Assembly (NCBI RefSeq): GCF_000327385.1
Contig: NW_008708227.1
Location: 96,738 to 160,737 of the forward strand
Length of the DNA stretch: 64,000 bases
Direction: 5' to 3'
From: Lottia gigantea
Taxonomy: Eukaryota > Mollusca > Gastropoda > Lottiidae
Shown here: piece after piece, positions 32,401 to 47,400 of the stretch
How the letters are laid out: each line of letters begins with the position of its first letter
Numbering within the stretch: position 1 is the first letter of the stretch
Notes under the pieces: model-generated
Seen by the model: only the letters and a program-made list of their open reading frames with translations
The model's database searches: none
Told to the model about the DNA's origin: nothing
Position numbers and translations under genes: made by a program

Positions 32401-35400
32401 ATTGAAGTTCTACTTGATGCACTTAAAAGTAACTAATTGCCAACTACGAATTATGACATCATTAAAGAAGTTAATTATAATCTCCCACCTACACTTAATT
32501 AATCAATTAACCTTATTTTTTAAGAATATGAGTTTACGCAATACAGGTGAATAAGTTAAGAAATAATTAAATAATATGAATATTTACCTCATGCGAAAGT
32601 AAAATGACGTATGGTTTGCCACGAAATCGGTCAACAAGAGCAGTAATATGGTAGTTATTTATATCTAAGATATCTACTGTGACTGTGTCGTCTGGTGTTA
32701 GGTAACAATATAAACAATTAGAATGTAGTATAAACCAATATCTGCAATAAAAAAACAATTTATAAATATAATTTCAAAAAATTAGAAATCTTTTTGAACA
32801 ATTTTTTGTGATAGTCGGAATAAGGGACATTTCAAAACATACAAGATTTTCTATTTTGTTTTGCAGAATAGTTTTTGAAGCCTGTTTTGAATTGTACCAC
32901 TATGTGTAGGACTGGATATCGATTACCAAATTGAGATCGATTATCGACAGCATGTTTACCTATCAATAATTGATTAATAATTGAAATATTTTCAGTGAGA
33001 AACCTACTAAATACTGTATAAAAACCATGTACAAATTGATATCAAGGTTAACCTCCTTGATAAAGAAAATATGGTACCAAGAATGGCAATACCTAACAAA
33101 TTTGCTAATAATTGAGATTTGGGAGATGCTTACCTAATCCACTGTCCATTGTAATTCCTTCTCTCTAGATAACCTTCTAATGTAGAATCAGTGATATCCT
33201 TAGCAGCCACAGTTTTTACACACATAGGTTTATGTATTTTGATACCAGTATGTGACCCAGTAGACTCACTTTCAGAGTCACTGGACATCCTTGAAAGGTT
33301 CTGGGCACTGAATGATTTAGTTCTTCTGATATCTGCTGCTGAACTCTGAAGTGATAAGATATATTGACTTAAAGATAAGATATTATTGTGGACACTGTAG
33401 GGTGGCTAGTTCCCTTTAGATTGAGTTTGTTGATTACACATAGCTGATTCATATAAAAACATCCTGTAATAAAGGAATCAATCTTTATACTTGATTATTT
33501 TCATTTAAAGGGACTGTGAAGAGGTTTTCTAAAAAATTTTATGTGAAGCTGGGACACTGCACCATTCCACTAAAACTAAGTGTTTCATGACACAACTAAT
33601 CTGAAAATATGCTCCAGCACTTAGTTTACTTAAATTTGGAAAACCTCTTTACAATCCCTTTAATAGTAAGGCTAGAAAACAAGATAGTTGCTGAATTTCA
33701 TAAGTGGTCTGAATAGATGCCGATACAAATCTCAAAACTTAACAAATACAAAAACCTCAAAGGAACAGGAAGTCTGCAAGCTAAATAAATAAGCTTTTAT
33801 ATCTTATAATTTATCCTGAACCTGAGTTTGTTTAACTTCATTAGTATACAATAATTTAATTAATTACAGGAATTTAATGCAAACAAACTGACATGTTTTA
33901 TTAGTTTATGCTTTCAAAATAAAGTTTGGGCAACCAAGAAAATGCCACATATGATTTACCAACAATTTGGTCCGTTTTGATATATCAATCTGAGGGTCAC
34001 CTGCTCCAGAACAACTCTATTTGCAGCAATATCTATTATACCTAAAGAGATAGTAACCAGCAAAATCAAAGTGGGATAATATTGAGAAAATAACCAATTT
34101 CATGCGATTTTCTATGGATGTTGAATCCAAAAGACAATGATACTACAAAAATCTTACCCTATTGAAAAAAAACACCCTTAAAACAATGATCTTTCAAATT
34201 AAGTCCTCCTTAATCCAAATTTGAAAAATTATCTCAATCCTCCTTGATAGAAGAGAATTTTGTTTATGAAATGATAAAAATGTGTTTAATCTATTTCAGA
34301 AGGGATTAAGATATGACCCTATCACCCCCTACCTATTATTCCAGATAAGGTGAGGACAGTACATGTCAATAAAGTCTGCACCCTTCTTTCTTGTTTTCAT
34401 ATTTACATCCCAAGGTCATGCTACTTACAAACTAAGCGTTTCATCTCATGAATGCTAAATGCATAAAAGGGACACGGCTCTCTTCATTAATGCAGATTGT
34501 AAGTTGAAAGGAAACATTCTATCTTTAATGAAAGAATATTGAGTATAAGACTACAGAAGGACTTTGACCATGCTAAGTTTTAAATATAATTCATTTGATT
34601 TGAGGAAAAGTCTCCAAGCCTAATGATAGATAGACCTGTAAGCAAGTCATTGTGATTACTGTGACTCAAACTCCAACTCAAACATAGGGTTTAGAATAAT
34701 GAGATGAAATATTTCAAACTTTAGGCTAAAATAAAGGTATGGAAAACATTGTGTTTGTGACCACTTGATGTAATTTGCAGGTGTAGCATGTGTTCTAAAG
34801 CTCAACTATTGAATATTGATTAACACCTGGTGCAGGTTTCAATTTACATGAACAAATTTGACTAGCAATTTATCACATTCAATTTCAATTTCGGCTATGT
34901 TATATTTTAATTCGCTTTTTATAGAAATTCGGTAACAATTCAAAATGTTCCAGTTGTAGACTTTTGATCGATCTTTTCAATTTAAGTTAATAGAAACTGC
35001 CTTGAGTTGCCTCAATTTCTAGAATTGATTTTCATTTTCATTTTAATTATATCAATATTTGTGAACAATACTTTAAGCTTATGCTGGTGCTTGCTGCTGA
35101 ACTGATATAAACTCAAAACTGATTAGAAATTAGAAATTTGATGCCAATAATGAAAATTCAAACATTTTATAGCATCAAATCAATGCTAGAGATATGGTAA
35201 CCCTGACTCCATAAAAAACTGTTTCAGAAAATTGTGCCTTAATATCAGTGATTCAAGATCACTATTTAAATACAAAGTATCTTAATAAGCAGGAATTATC
35301 AGTATAATCCACATTAAAATCTGATGATTCCTTTGAAGATGACCATGAACCAATATTTAAACTTCAACTTTTGACTTTTAACCTTAAAATCAACTAGAAT

Positions 35401-38400
35401 GATATAATCTTTAATCTTATCTGTATTTGACTGATTTCCTTACTAAGATACACTTGTATGCCCTTTCTTCAACTTCAAAATAATAAACAACAAAAGGATT
35501 TCAGATAATTTGAGGAAACATTTTATTTGATAGTTTTTACTTCCTACTTTTGAGTTTTTACAACCTATTTTGGATTATTTATTTTCAGGAAAAACACACA
35601 ATAGTTATAAAAATCTAGCTGAAAATTGTGTTTTAATTAAATTAATAAAATAAAATTAAAATTTTTTCATCAAGCAAACTCTTTGATAAAGCTGACTTTC
35701 CTTCTTTTACTATGTTCAATTATATTAATGGAAACGCTGGAATACAAAAAAATTGAAAATAATAATTTTCTCAAATTCTAACATGTTATTTATAAAAACT
35801 TACCACCAAACAACATACTGTTCCTCCCATATTGCCTTACAATGTCATTTATCAGATAAGTAAAGAATTTTTTACACATTCCATTTTCGGACAAAATCTG
35901 TTATTGTTTTCAAAATCATGATGACTTAAACTGAATTGTGCCAAGAATAACAAACCACATTTTAAACAATAATATTACTGAATTTAAAACAATACAGTAT
36001 CTATGTCACCTAATGTAGGTCTACTAATCAAAAACCCAACTTAAATTGGGCATTAGTTAGTAGTCTCTTGTTGTCTGTTATGTCACTTGGTGCTCTTTGG
36101 ATTACCTTTATGGTGCCAAAACTTTGTCAACAATTTTTACAAATCCCTGCAAACTAAATATATATACTTGGAATACTCAGTGAATTCTTAAAATCATAGG
36201 TTAAGCTGTCTCAAAATATTAAAATACCTGAAACCCAGTTCAATAATTATTGACATTCAAGAAGTGAGATTGAAATAAAAACTATTGCTTTGAAGTAACA
36301 CTCTACTCAAAAACTATCTTACCTTAGCCATTTTATATTCCTGGAACTGTCCAAGAACCTTGATGGAAAATTGCACAATCAAAATTTCAATAGACTATAT
36401 TTAACTCTCCGGAATTGAAGTTCCAAGTCAACTTTTAAGAATTTAATAATATATTAAAACATACAGTGAAAACAACACAGGAAAGAGAAGAACCTTAGTG
36501 AATGCCTCTCTTGTTTTGAAGGAAATGTTTTAAGTTCACTAATAATATCTATATTAATCAATATCTGTATCTAATTATTAAAAAAAGAAGTTAAAGAAGT
36601 TATTAAGTTCAGTTTGTTTTGAAGGTAATATTTTAACCAGGTAGAATACTTGACTGAAAAACTCAGTGCCAAGTTGTTATGATTAAGACTTTACTTCAAA
36701 TGAAGAAACTTAAATTTAGATCTTAGAACTTGATGTTGTATAAAAAAAAAAACTCAGCATCCAGCATAGCTACTTTGGTACTTTTTACTTTGTATACACA
36801 TTCCTTTAAATACAATTATTGTATGATATAATACAGTTACTTAAGCTTATTTTTATCTGAATTTTCCAACATATACAATTATTTCCCTACAACTTGTATT
36901 ATTGTTAAAGTAGCCATACCACGTAGATCTGATATAAGTAGAGGTCAAAATTAAGATATTGAAAAGATCAATAATTTTCAAATTATAGAACACTATATTG
37001 ATTATGTACATATTTGCATTTGCTTCAAATAGAGGTACAAAATGGAACAATCTTTACTCTGTATAGCAGCTCTAAACTTAGTATTAACTACAAACAAATA
37101 ATGAAGATTAGACTATCTAAATATAACAACAAAACAACATTATGACCTCATACATTCCATGTAAAAACAAGTTTTTCTACATTACGTCAGATAATTACAA
37201 TATTAAATCTAATTGAATAAATGTCACATAATGTTAAAACTTGTAATACATGTTCTAATTTTTTATTTCTGATTCTTTACATGATTTAAGATATTCAACA
37301 GGGTCAAATGGTTTGAAAAAACAATCCTGAATTCTAGATTATGTGTAATACTACATACAGATGTCATTGGCCTCTATCTATGTTTAAAACTTCTATTTCT
37401 GTTAAACTGCAGATTTTTTATCTTTCTGAATTTCATATGGGAAACTGACAATTTTTAGCATATATACAAGATAAATTCCTAAATCTGTGAAATTTACAAA
37501 ATTTTCATAAAAGCAAATCTTTGCTTTATCGTTGCAAGTCAGCAATTTATTATATTTGTTAGACATATTTAAAAAGGTTTTTATGTTTGTGATGCCTTAC
37601 AAAGCTGTTAGAAAACTAGTGTAATATAATAATATAATATAGAAAACTAGTGTAATATAATAATATAATATAGAAAACTAGTGTAATATAATAATATAAT
37701 ATAGAAAACTAGTGTATGGATTTGAGTAAAATAGACCATGAATTGAAGAGAAATATGTCAAAAGGTCCTTAGTACTTTTTACAAGATAAAAAAATTACTC
37801 TCCATTTTTAATTAACCCTTTTAAAACAAATTCTGTTTGATCAAGAAGATACATAGATATAAATAGCATACTTTAGAAATATTTTCAGGTATAAGTTTAC
37901 GCCCCTGAACACTGTCATGGTGAAAAGAGCACTTTATAAATGTTGTTAATAATAACAGTTAATAATGAAAACGGAATGCCTCGGAATTTAAAAGTAGTTG
38001 ATTATCAAGTTTTTTTTTCTCCAAAATGTTTAGTTTTATCTCTGCTTCTAGGCTACAATTATGATATTTAAAAATAATTAAAATACTCAGCACATGCTCC
38101 AACTTTTAATGCCAGTAAGAGGTGATTTCTTCAAATCAAATTAAATGAGTTAAAAATAAGGTGAAAAAACTTACAAAGAACAGTGAATATATAGTCATCT
38201 TCTCTTTTCACTGTCAACTGATAGTAAATTTAATAGTAAACCTTTACCCACAAATATATTTTAAGAGAATGATTGACCTCTATGACCCAGACATATTTTA
38301 TGAATGAATTGAAAATTAGTCATAGCGTAGGTGTAGGGGTACAATAGGTTTGAATGGGGATCATCGGACCATTTAAACCATAGTCTTGACCATTACAGTC

Positions 38401-41400
38401 TTTTATGATTACACAATACTACAGGGGGTCTTATTTGTTTTAACATGACCTATCTTTGGTCTGACTGCGTAGCGTCAATCTCAACTTGTATTACAAAATA
38501 AATGTATCATCTTTATATGATAAATCTACATAGGCTTAACACTGTGACAATAGATAACAAATACAACGCATAAAAAGAAGAAAAACAGAATGGTTAATTG
38601 GATTTTTAGGATGAAATGTAGTTTTACTTATGTTGGCTTTATTTCTCATTTATATGTATGATGTATTCTTTTCAAGCAAGATTTTTCCCTTGAAAATATT
38701 TAGACTTAAATAATTTCATCTGCAAATGAAGGAAAAAACTTTTCAGCACCCGACTTGGTTGCTAACATAAGTTTTCAAGTAGCCATTTTTGGGGAAATCA
38801 TTTAAAACTTTTTTTATTCTTGGGTGTAATTACTTTTCGGCCTCCAACTTGTCATCAAAATAGCCCAAACTGTCAATAAGCTTTAAAGTGACAACAGAAT
38901 TCTCAAACATGGATTAAATTTACAATAATCAACATCTTAGTGTTCACAATCCATAATAGAGGCACTGAAATGTCAAGAGGAGCTCACAGCACCAGATATT
39001 TAAGCCTTTTAATGACAAAATACTTGAAACTGGGAGGGGTTAAAACCAATTTGGCATACCCCCTCCCCTCTGTTTTGCCGTAAAAAATTAATATGGGAAT
39101 CTGTGTTGAAAATTTGATGCATCCAAACCGCCTACAAGGTAACAGTTTAATTAAACATAGGATTGGATACATTTAACTAAACACCATTGATAAGAAATGA
39201 CAACATACTGAAGATCTGAAAATTGACACATGTGGAGTAAGTCAAGTTATTCAATGAATCTTCAAGAATGATGAAGGCATACCAATTGACTAATCCCATC
39301 TACTTAGTTTGACACAAAAAAGACACAAAATAAGTTGACAAAGTAACTCATAGTAAGAAATTGTTAAAGAATTCAAAGGAAGGATAGTTGAAATTCTGTT
39401 GACAGTTATAAAACCTCTAATCTAAAGCATCCTTTAAGAATGCATGAAGTATTGATCCACCTTATCAGTATATTCTTTACCAATGAATGAATGAAAAAAG
39501 TAATGAATAACCCAATGAAATATACCAACAAATGAATGAATGAAATGTAAGAATGGACAAAGGAACAATTGAATGAATGAATCCAATACTAATGATAACT
39601 ACATATCTGAAGATTATCTGAAGTTTTTTTTTACTGGAAACTGAGTTTTTCTTGAAAGTTCCATTCTTCAGAATTGCATGAAATATTGATTCATATGTTC
39701 TGACAAATGAATGAGTGAATGAATGAATGAATGGCCAATTAATGAATAAAAGAGTGAATGAGTGAATGAGTGAATCCAATACCTATAACTGAACATCACA
39801 AATTCAGCTGTTGATGTTTCTTACTACATACATTTTGATCTGATCTTATCTGAAATCTCATGTATCAGTCACAAATTACTGACCCAATATGTTTGTCCAT
39901 ATGTTGTAGGTAGTCCTTCAAATAAAGTATTCATTAGCTTAAATGACCAGTTCCTACATTTTACAGGATACTTTTTTTAAACAGAGGAAATGATAAAATA
40001 TACTACTAAGAGTATGAACTGACCTGAAATGCCAAAGAGAATGGAAACCAATGTTGCTCCATTTTATTAACCATTTTGATTATTCCTTACACATAAATAT
40101 GACAACCAATATGTCCATAAACTACTCACATCTGGTGTGAGGGATTGTTGATTATCTAGTCCAAATTCTAACCTAACATTACACTGTTACATACAGGACA
40201 GTAAACAACATAGTATCCTGACATAGATAACTTATAACTGACAAACAAGTCCAACCGAATCATTTAACATTAGTCAACTTTATAATTAGACAAAAGCAGA
40301 AGACACATTTCTCATCAAAAATATTTTGTGGATTATCTAATTCTTTTGAGAATATGATTTCCTCTTCAATATATTAAAAAAAAAAAACCCCAAAACACCA
40401 AATAATATAAGCAATACTGTCATTTTTTATTCTGATGAACAAGACTATGTTACAATGAAAGCTTGCCTTCAACCACTGATGATTGTTTCTTAGACAAGTG
40501 ATAGATATTTCTTACATTAATGGCAACACCAAAACCATTCCATAGATTCCCAACAAAATAAAGATGATTAGATTTTTTATCTTCATCATTTCTAAGACAA
40601 ATGATAAGTATTTAGATATGATGCCAGAGGACACAATTCAATTCATAAATCAATAGGGTTGAAAAATATGATATGTTCTTGAGATTTTCATATGGTTGAA
40701 ATCACAGTAGGCTATATTCATACTGCAAACAATAATTATATCAGGAACATGACCATGAAAATGTTATTGAAATTTATCATTCTACAAAATCAAGTAAAGT
40801 AAATGAAAACTACTTGAAAAAATTGTTCTTACCAAATTAGTCAACCAATATATAAAATGTCCTATCAATTCAAAATTTACACTAAATAACTAACGAAATA
40901 TAATATTCTACATATGGTATCTAAAGGTCTATTTAAATGTGGAGTGCATTTCAAATGAACAATAGACATTTTTTGCAAAAATTTATAAAAATGGGTAAGA
41001 AACAACTAACAAACAAGTCCAACCGGATAGAACAGGTAGGTAATCAAGTGCACTTTTAGTACCAAATAATACTAACTATTAAGAATGTTCTTGTATGAAC
41101 CATAAATATAGTTTTAAAAAATACACCATTTAGTTAATGTCTAAAACATACTTCAGATGAAAAGAATTTCAAAAACATAAATTGATATCTTAAAATATAC
41201 CTCAAATATATCCCAAATATCATCAAATAAATCTTAAAAGCTTTCAATTTAAATAAATTATAAATTCATGGATTTTGAATAACAATATGACTGATATTAT
41301 TTAAAAAAACCAAATTTACCTGTTTTCATATATTATTGACTAATGTCTTAAATATCATCAGGTATATAGGCCTATTTATAACCTTATCAATTGCAAATAA

Positions 41401-44400
41401 CTGACTTCAGGCAAAAACATTAAAGAAAAAGAATAAAAATATCACAAAGCAAAATTACATAGAGTGAAAACCCATTTCACATCCAATTTATACACACAAA
41501 TACTATAAAATCAACCAAAAAATCTAGTATTAGATATGGATTTAGGATTACTAAACAGGTTCTTGTTCACTCCTTAAGAAAATGTGCCTCTTTTCTAACA
41601 AACTCTCAAATGCTTTTCATTGAAGGTAAAGCAACATTTTAAAACAATAAAGCAATTTCTGAATTAACTTTTGATTTAAATTACCTCTCAAAATATAGAA
41701 AGACATAAACTCAAAAACTGACTCACCAATAACAAAATCCAACAGAAATTTTGAACACTTTTCCAAATGAAACAACATTTTCATTAAGTCCAGTTTGTTT
41801 ACAAACAAGTTTCCTCAAACAGTTTTCAAACCACATCTCAAAATGTCATTTCTTGGGTGGACGACTCAAGTAAATGATTCAGTGGAAATATTTTATAAAC
41901 AAATTGAAAGAAATTCTATATCTATTAATAATTATATTAATTATTGGTTTTAACTTTGATTGATAGGTTGATGAGTGTAACAGTGTATTAGGTGTCACCC
42001 AAAACATCACCTCAGGCTCTAGGTTTCAGTTTACACTTCAACAGTTAGCCTACCACTATTACAGTTATAGTGTACAAATTCTCCTGCTCTTTTATTGTAA
42101 TAAAATTTTACTCCTTTCATTTTAACAGATAATAGAACTACCGTTAATAGCAGAGAGCTTTTTTTACTGCCTTGTGACATAAACATCCTAGACTACAGAT
42201 GCATTTTACTGGTGTAGTGGTCTGTAGGAAAGAAAGACACATCCATTATTTTACAAGGATAACGGCTAAGGTTCACAATAATCTACTTCTACTAATTCTA
42301 CTAGCTTGTCTTTGGCCAAATTGTTTTTAAATTATAGTCTAACCATAAGTCTGAAGTTAATTCTGATAATTACTGTAGATGGATGAAACTCAACTCTGCC
42401 TAGAGGCCTACAGGAATTATGGAAATTTACATTAGAAATTCTAAGCAAAACTTGAACTCAGTAAATGAGTTTTGATATGACCCTAATTCATGACAAAAAG
42501 AATGTTGATTTCCCAGTCAGGTTTACTTCCTATTCATGGAGACAAATTCTCAGAAAAATAAAATATGTTAACAATGTATATTGAGGTAGATATACTGAAC
42601 TAATATAACAGATAATAAGGTTAGGCTGTTTGTAAAATATCATTATCCACATTGTTTACATCTCATGTCCTCCTAATTTGACATTTCTCATCAATTTGCA
42701 TATTTTATCATAAATAATCTTATTCTAATGTTATTAACTTGTTTATGTTTTTATATGTTTATTGTATAGTTCCTCATTTTTATGTCAAAAGTGCATGAAC
42801 AGCTTTATTATTTGATTTGAGAAATTACCAACTGTAGTATGGATCATTTCTGCTTTATAGGAAATCAAAAAACTTCTGTCCATCACATAAGATAAGATGA
42901 AATGAAATGAATGGAGTTTAATGTCCTACTTTTCTGCACCTAATTTGGTTAATGTAGATAGAAAATTAAATTAAGTGAATAGAGTTTTACTTCCTGATTG
43001 GGTTTATAAATATGAGCAACACCATACAGTGTGCAATGAAGGAAAAGGACCAGGACAGCGGCACTACTCTGCTATTTTTTTTTTTTTATTCCCAACTGTC
43101 TATTTTAAACGTGCACAGCCTGTATGTAGCACCCAGGGCTTTGGTTAATGGGACTTATATCATGTAAGATATAAAGTACAGCAGTACAGAATTTTATTGT
43201 CTTTTCAGTAATCATAAAGTGGCAGATAAATTCTAATAATTGCAAGTCAGAACATCATTGAAGTGCAACTTTAAAATTTGTTTGAGAATTTGTATAAGTG
43301 TATTTGTTAAGTTTTACTGTAGAAGGTTATGTCAACTCATTCTAATGACTCTGAAGTTCAAATGATAAAACTTTAGTTAACAGAAAATTATAACTGTCAA
43401 ACACCTGGAGAATTTTTAACAACTAAATACACTGCACTTTACTTTAAATATTGCTGTATGGTTTTAGAGAGATTGTTTCAGATTTTAATATTCCACTAAT
43501 ATTATAAAAAGGGAAAAATCCTACGGTCGTTTTATGTACCAATATATGAATCCAATCCAGTAATCAACAATCAACAAACTCGTGAAAGACAACTTAAGGA
43601 AACCTGTTTATTTATAAGGCATTGCAATTTCTGGTTTGTTGTAGGTCATGTTAAAGATGATATGATAGTCCAAGACACAAGGAGTTTTTTAATGTGAATA
43701 TAATTTATGATTTAAGGCTAACTTGACACAAGCAAAAATGGTGCTCAAATACTGAATGAACTAAAGGGAAAAATTAAGAATTTTAAAAGAAAATCTGACA
43801 GAGAATTGTGGCATGGCCAGTTACTTCGGAGTGAATTAAACTGCTTATCTAATTTTCTAATATTAAATTTATCCCCTTTTAAGGAGATATAGAATCATTA
43901 TTGAACTGTCCCCAAGGCTTATACTGGTTGGATTTCTAATTCAATTATAATCCATAGGATAGAATATACTGACATCAATGCTTATTGTCACCCTGTCACA
44001 AAATCAGATCACATATCAGGTTAAAGTTCATGAGAGATGTTTTGGAGGTTATTATCCTGTCTGTTAACATGTCAAAATAAGCCCTCCCTCATTCTAATAT
44101 GGAAAAAATTATCATAAACATGGATTTGATACCATAAAATTATCATAACAATACAGCTGAACACTCCCTAATCAATCACCACTCTTCTTTAGTGAAGGTA
44201 AGAAAATACTATCATCTGAAGAATTCAGAATTACCATACAGTCTCAATTATCATTTAAAGTTTCTGTTTGATAATTTTACTTAACTAGCACAGCCTCCTG
44301 GTATATTTTCAGTATTTTTGCAACATATAATAAGTTTGTACTACCAGAGTGAAAAGTGAATAGTAACTTTTAGACTTAAAACAGGTATTGGGAAAGCTTA

Positions 44401-47400
44401 GTGAAACTAAATTGATTTAAAGCAATCATTGTGGCTAAAAATGAAGACACTTAATAGACATCTGTAAAGCCAAAACTCAAAGTTCCACCTATAATGTTAC
44501 AAAAATGTAAAAAATCAGAGTGCCTGGTTGACAAGAATTGAGAATATCTCATTTAACAATAAATTACTATTATTATGTGAATAAAGAAGAATATGTATTG
44601 TAAAATGCAATAATCAGTTATATCAATATAAGCCAAAAGAAATCATAATTGTTTAAAATTATATTTCCAGTCAGTCCTCAGAACCAAGACAGGTCAATAA
44701 CCTCTGTGAATATGTGATGTGACACCTATTAGAACATCATTATGTGTATAACATAATGTTTAATGTTCAAATATTATTATAATAGCCCCATTTTACACAG
44801 TCCCTTAAATCAAAGTACAGATTTATTACTTCAATACAACAATTGGTGACAGGGTGTTAGTGATTACAACAAAACTTTGTGAATAGTCCATCTCGAAAAC
44901 TTAAAGATTAAATTAATCCAGATTTTAAGTACATACAGCAATCTGATTGGATAATAAAGCAGTTCATTACAAAACTAAAATCATCTCAAGTTAAGTTTTC
45001 CAGAATAAAGACCCAGGTTAGAGCCCCTATTCCTAATGTAGGTTCAAAACTTTTAAAAGTGTTAAAAATGGTCTCAAAACAAGGAGCAGAAAGATTAAAC
45101 CCCCATTACCCAAGAAAATAGATTTAAAAATTACCAATTTCATCGTCCAGTTTTTTTTCTTGTTTTTTGGTAGAGTCATTGTCATTGTGTTATCCATTGA
45201 ATTTCATTCACTTCCTCTTTCTCACAGCTTTATTTTTATGTATTCCTTGTTTTTCCAATAAAATGATTTTTTTTCAATCCTTACAAAATCCTTTCAGATG
45301 TGCTCAGCTGAGAATAACTGAAGAAAATGAATAGGTTCTAGCATATCCCTTAAGTTTCACAATTATCCTGACAGCACCAAATAGTTCTCCACACAGGTTC
45401 TCCAAGAGCACCAGAAGTTAAATGTTTTGAATGATCAATTGAGTCACATACTTGCCAATTAACAGCATCTCCTAAACTGAATTTTCTAGCATAACATTGT
45501 TTAGAAAAAGAGAGCATGGAAAATAAACGTGAATGGTATATAATTTGAATGACTCAAAACAAAATTAAAATTCAGTCAATGATTGTAGTGGAAATGAAAC
45601 AATTAACATGAACTAGTGATGTGTGTGTGTGTGTGAATTGCCCCATGGCCTGTTTACATTACAAATAATTCATGGAGGCAAGTTAAGATTTGTGTGTATT
45701 ATTTCCATAAAAAATCTTCAGAGCTTAAGTAGTTATCCCTTTTTGGTAGAATCTTCAAGCAGTTCAAAACTCAAAGAGATCAGTGGTGAACACAAAGAGA
45801 CATGTAACCCAATGCTATGTAAAAAGGGGAGAGAAAACAGTAAGCACTCATAAAAGAGACATGTAATGAGCAGGCCATGGAATTTCAGAGATGGATATCA
45901 GGGTAAAAAAAATCCGAAGATTTTTCAAGCTTCGACCAGTAAATAGCATGAATATTCAACAAAATTATGTATGCTAATGCTTGTCCAAGTTTTTTACTGC
46001 GCCATGGAACTCTGTTAGAGTCCAAACCATGGGGCATATTCCACCAAAAATCTAGAGAGGCTTAAGTAAGGTAACAATGTGAGTTATGTACTACAATAGA
46101 CTTATCGCTTTTACAATTCTCATCCTAACCCAATTTTAATGATAAATAGGACCGAGTTAAAAAGATCAGCGTAGAAATAATAGATGTAGATGGAATGTAA
46201 GAAGGAGTGACCCCTTCAAGATAAAAAAAACTCTGTTAATACCAAGTACAAATGACCGGTAACCACCATTAATAGTGACTGGTTACCACCAAAGAATGGT
46301 GACTAGCTACTACCATTTAATGGTGACTGGTTATCTGCACCAATGAATGGTGACTGTTTATCACCAAATAATGGTCATTGGTTACCACCAATGAATAGCT
46401 GACTGGTTATTACCAAATAATGGTGACTGGCTACCACCACGGAATGGCTTCTACAATTTAATGGTGACTGGTTATCACCAAATTATGGTGAGTGGTTACT
46501 ACCAATTACTGATGATTCAGGCCATGATATAGTTACATTAACTCTCTGAGAGTAAAGACAAGATGCGTAACTTTGAGTAGTTCAGATTCTTCTTAGTTTG
46601 GGTACCCTTGTTATTCTGTCTTCATAGCATCATCAGCTACTGGGTGACCGAAATGGTTCTTGACCCTCACACAATATGGTCTTTGAAACCCAAAGTCACT
46701 AAAAGCAATGTCAACTATGTAATGAACTAATTATCAATGATTGTAGAAGATCTTTAATCCCAAAAAAAGATACCTGACTGGGCGTAAAAAGATATACTGC
46801 AGCAACAAATGTGAGCTCAAAATAACACCCACAAGACACGACACAATTCTTTGTGTTCTTTAATTCTCTTAAAACCATCTAAAAGGGCACACCTTGTCCT
46901 CTCCACCTTAAAACTGTTTGTATGTTAATGTCATAGCTGATTTGTTTCAGAATGTAATCTAACTCGCAGTTTGTAGTCTGCTCACATAAATAACCAAATA
47001 AACTAAATACTATTGTTGTATTATCTGTGTTTGGCTCTCATCTAAATGTCACATCAGTTTCACAGTCATACCGCAACTTTAAAGAGGCAGTATTGAGGAT
47101 GACGAAACTCCATCTACATTAGTGTCCGGTGAATTACAGACCAGTTCAGTTCAGTAATATCAAAACTTTTGAAAAAATATTCAGTTTGCAATGAAATGAG
47201 AATGTTTAAACAGACTCATTGTGATATATGACGTTATAGCAGATAAAATAACATCTGACAATTTAATATGCAATCTAAAGTCCCTTACAATCAAAATTAC
47301 AGACAAAGACCATACAGCATTCAATAGACCAACAATAAATGATTGACACAAGGGATTGGTAAAACCTGAAGATGGTAAATTTCACTATTTCCTAATTTTC

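Noticed and set aside
35318-46520. CTGATGA strings at about 35318, 40478 and 46509, considered as hammerhead ribozymes
   Set aside because: None is followed by a stem and GAAA in the right spacing.
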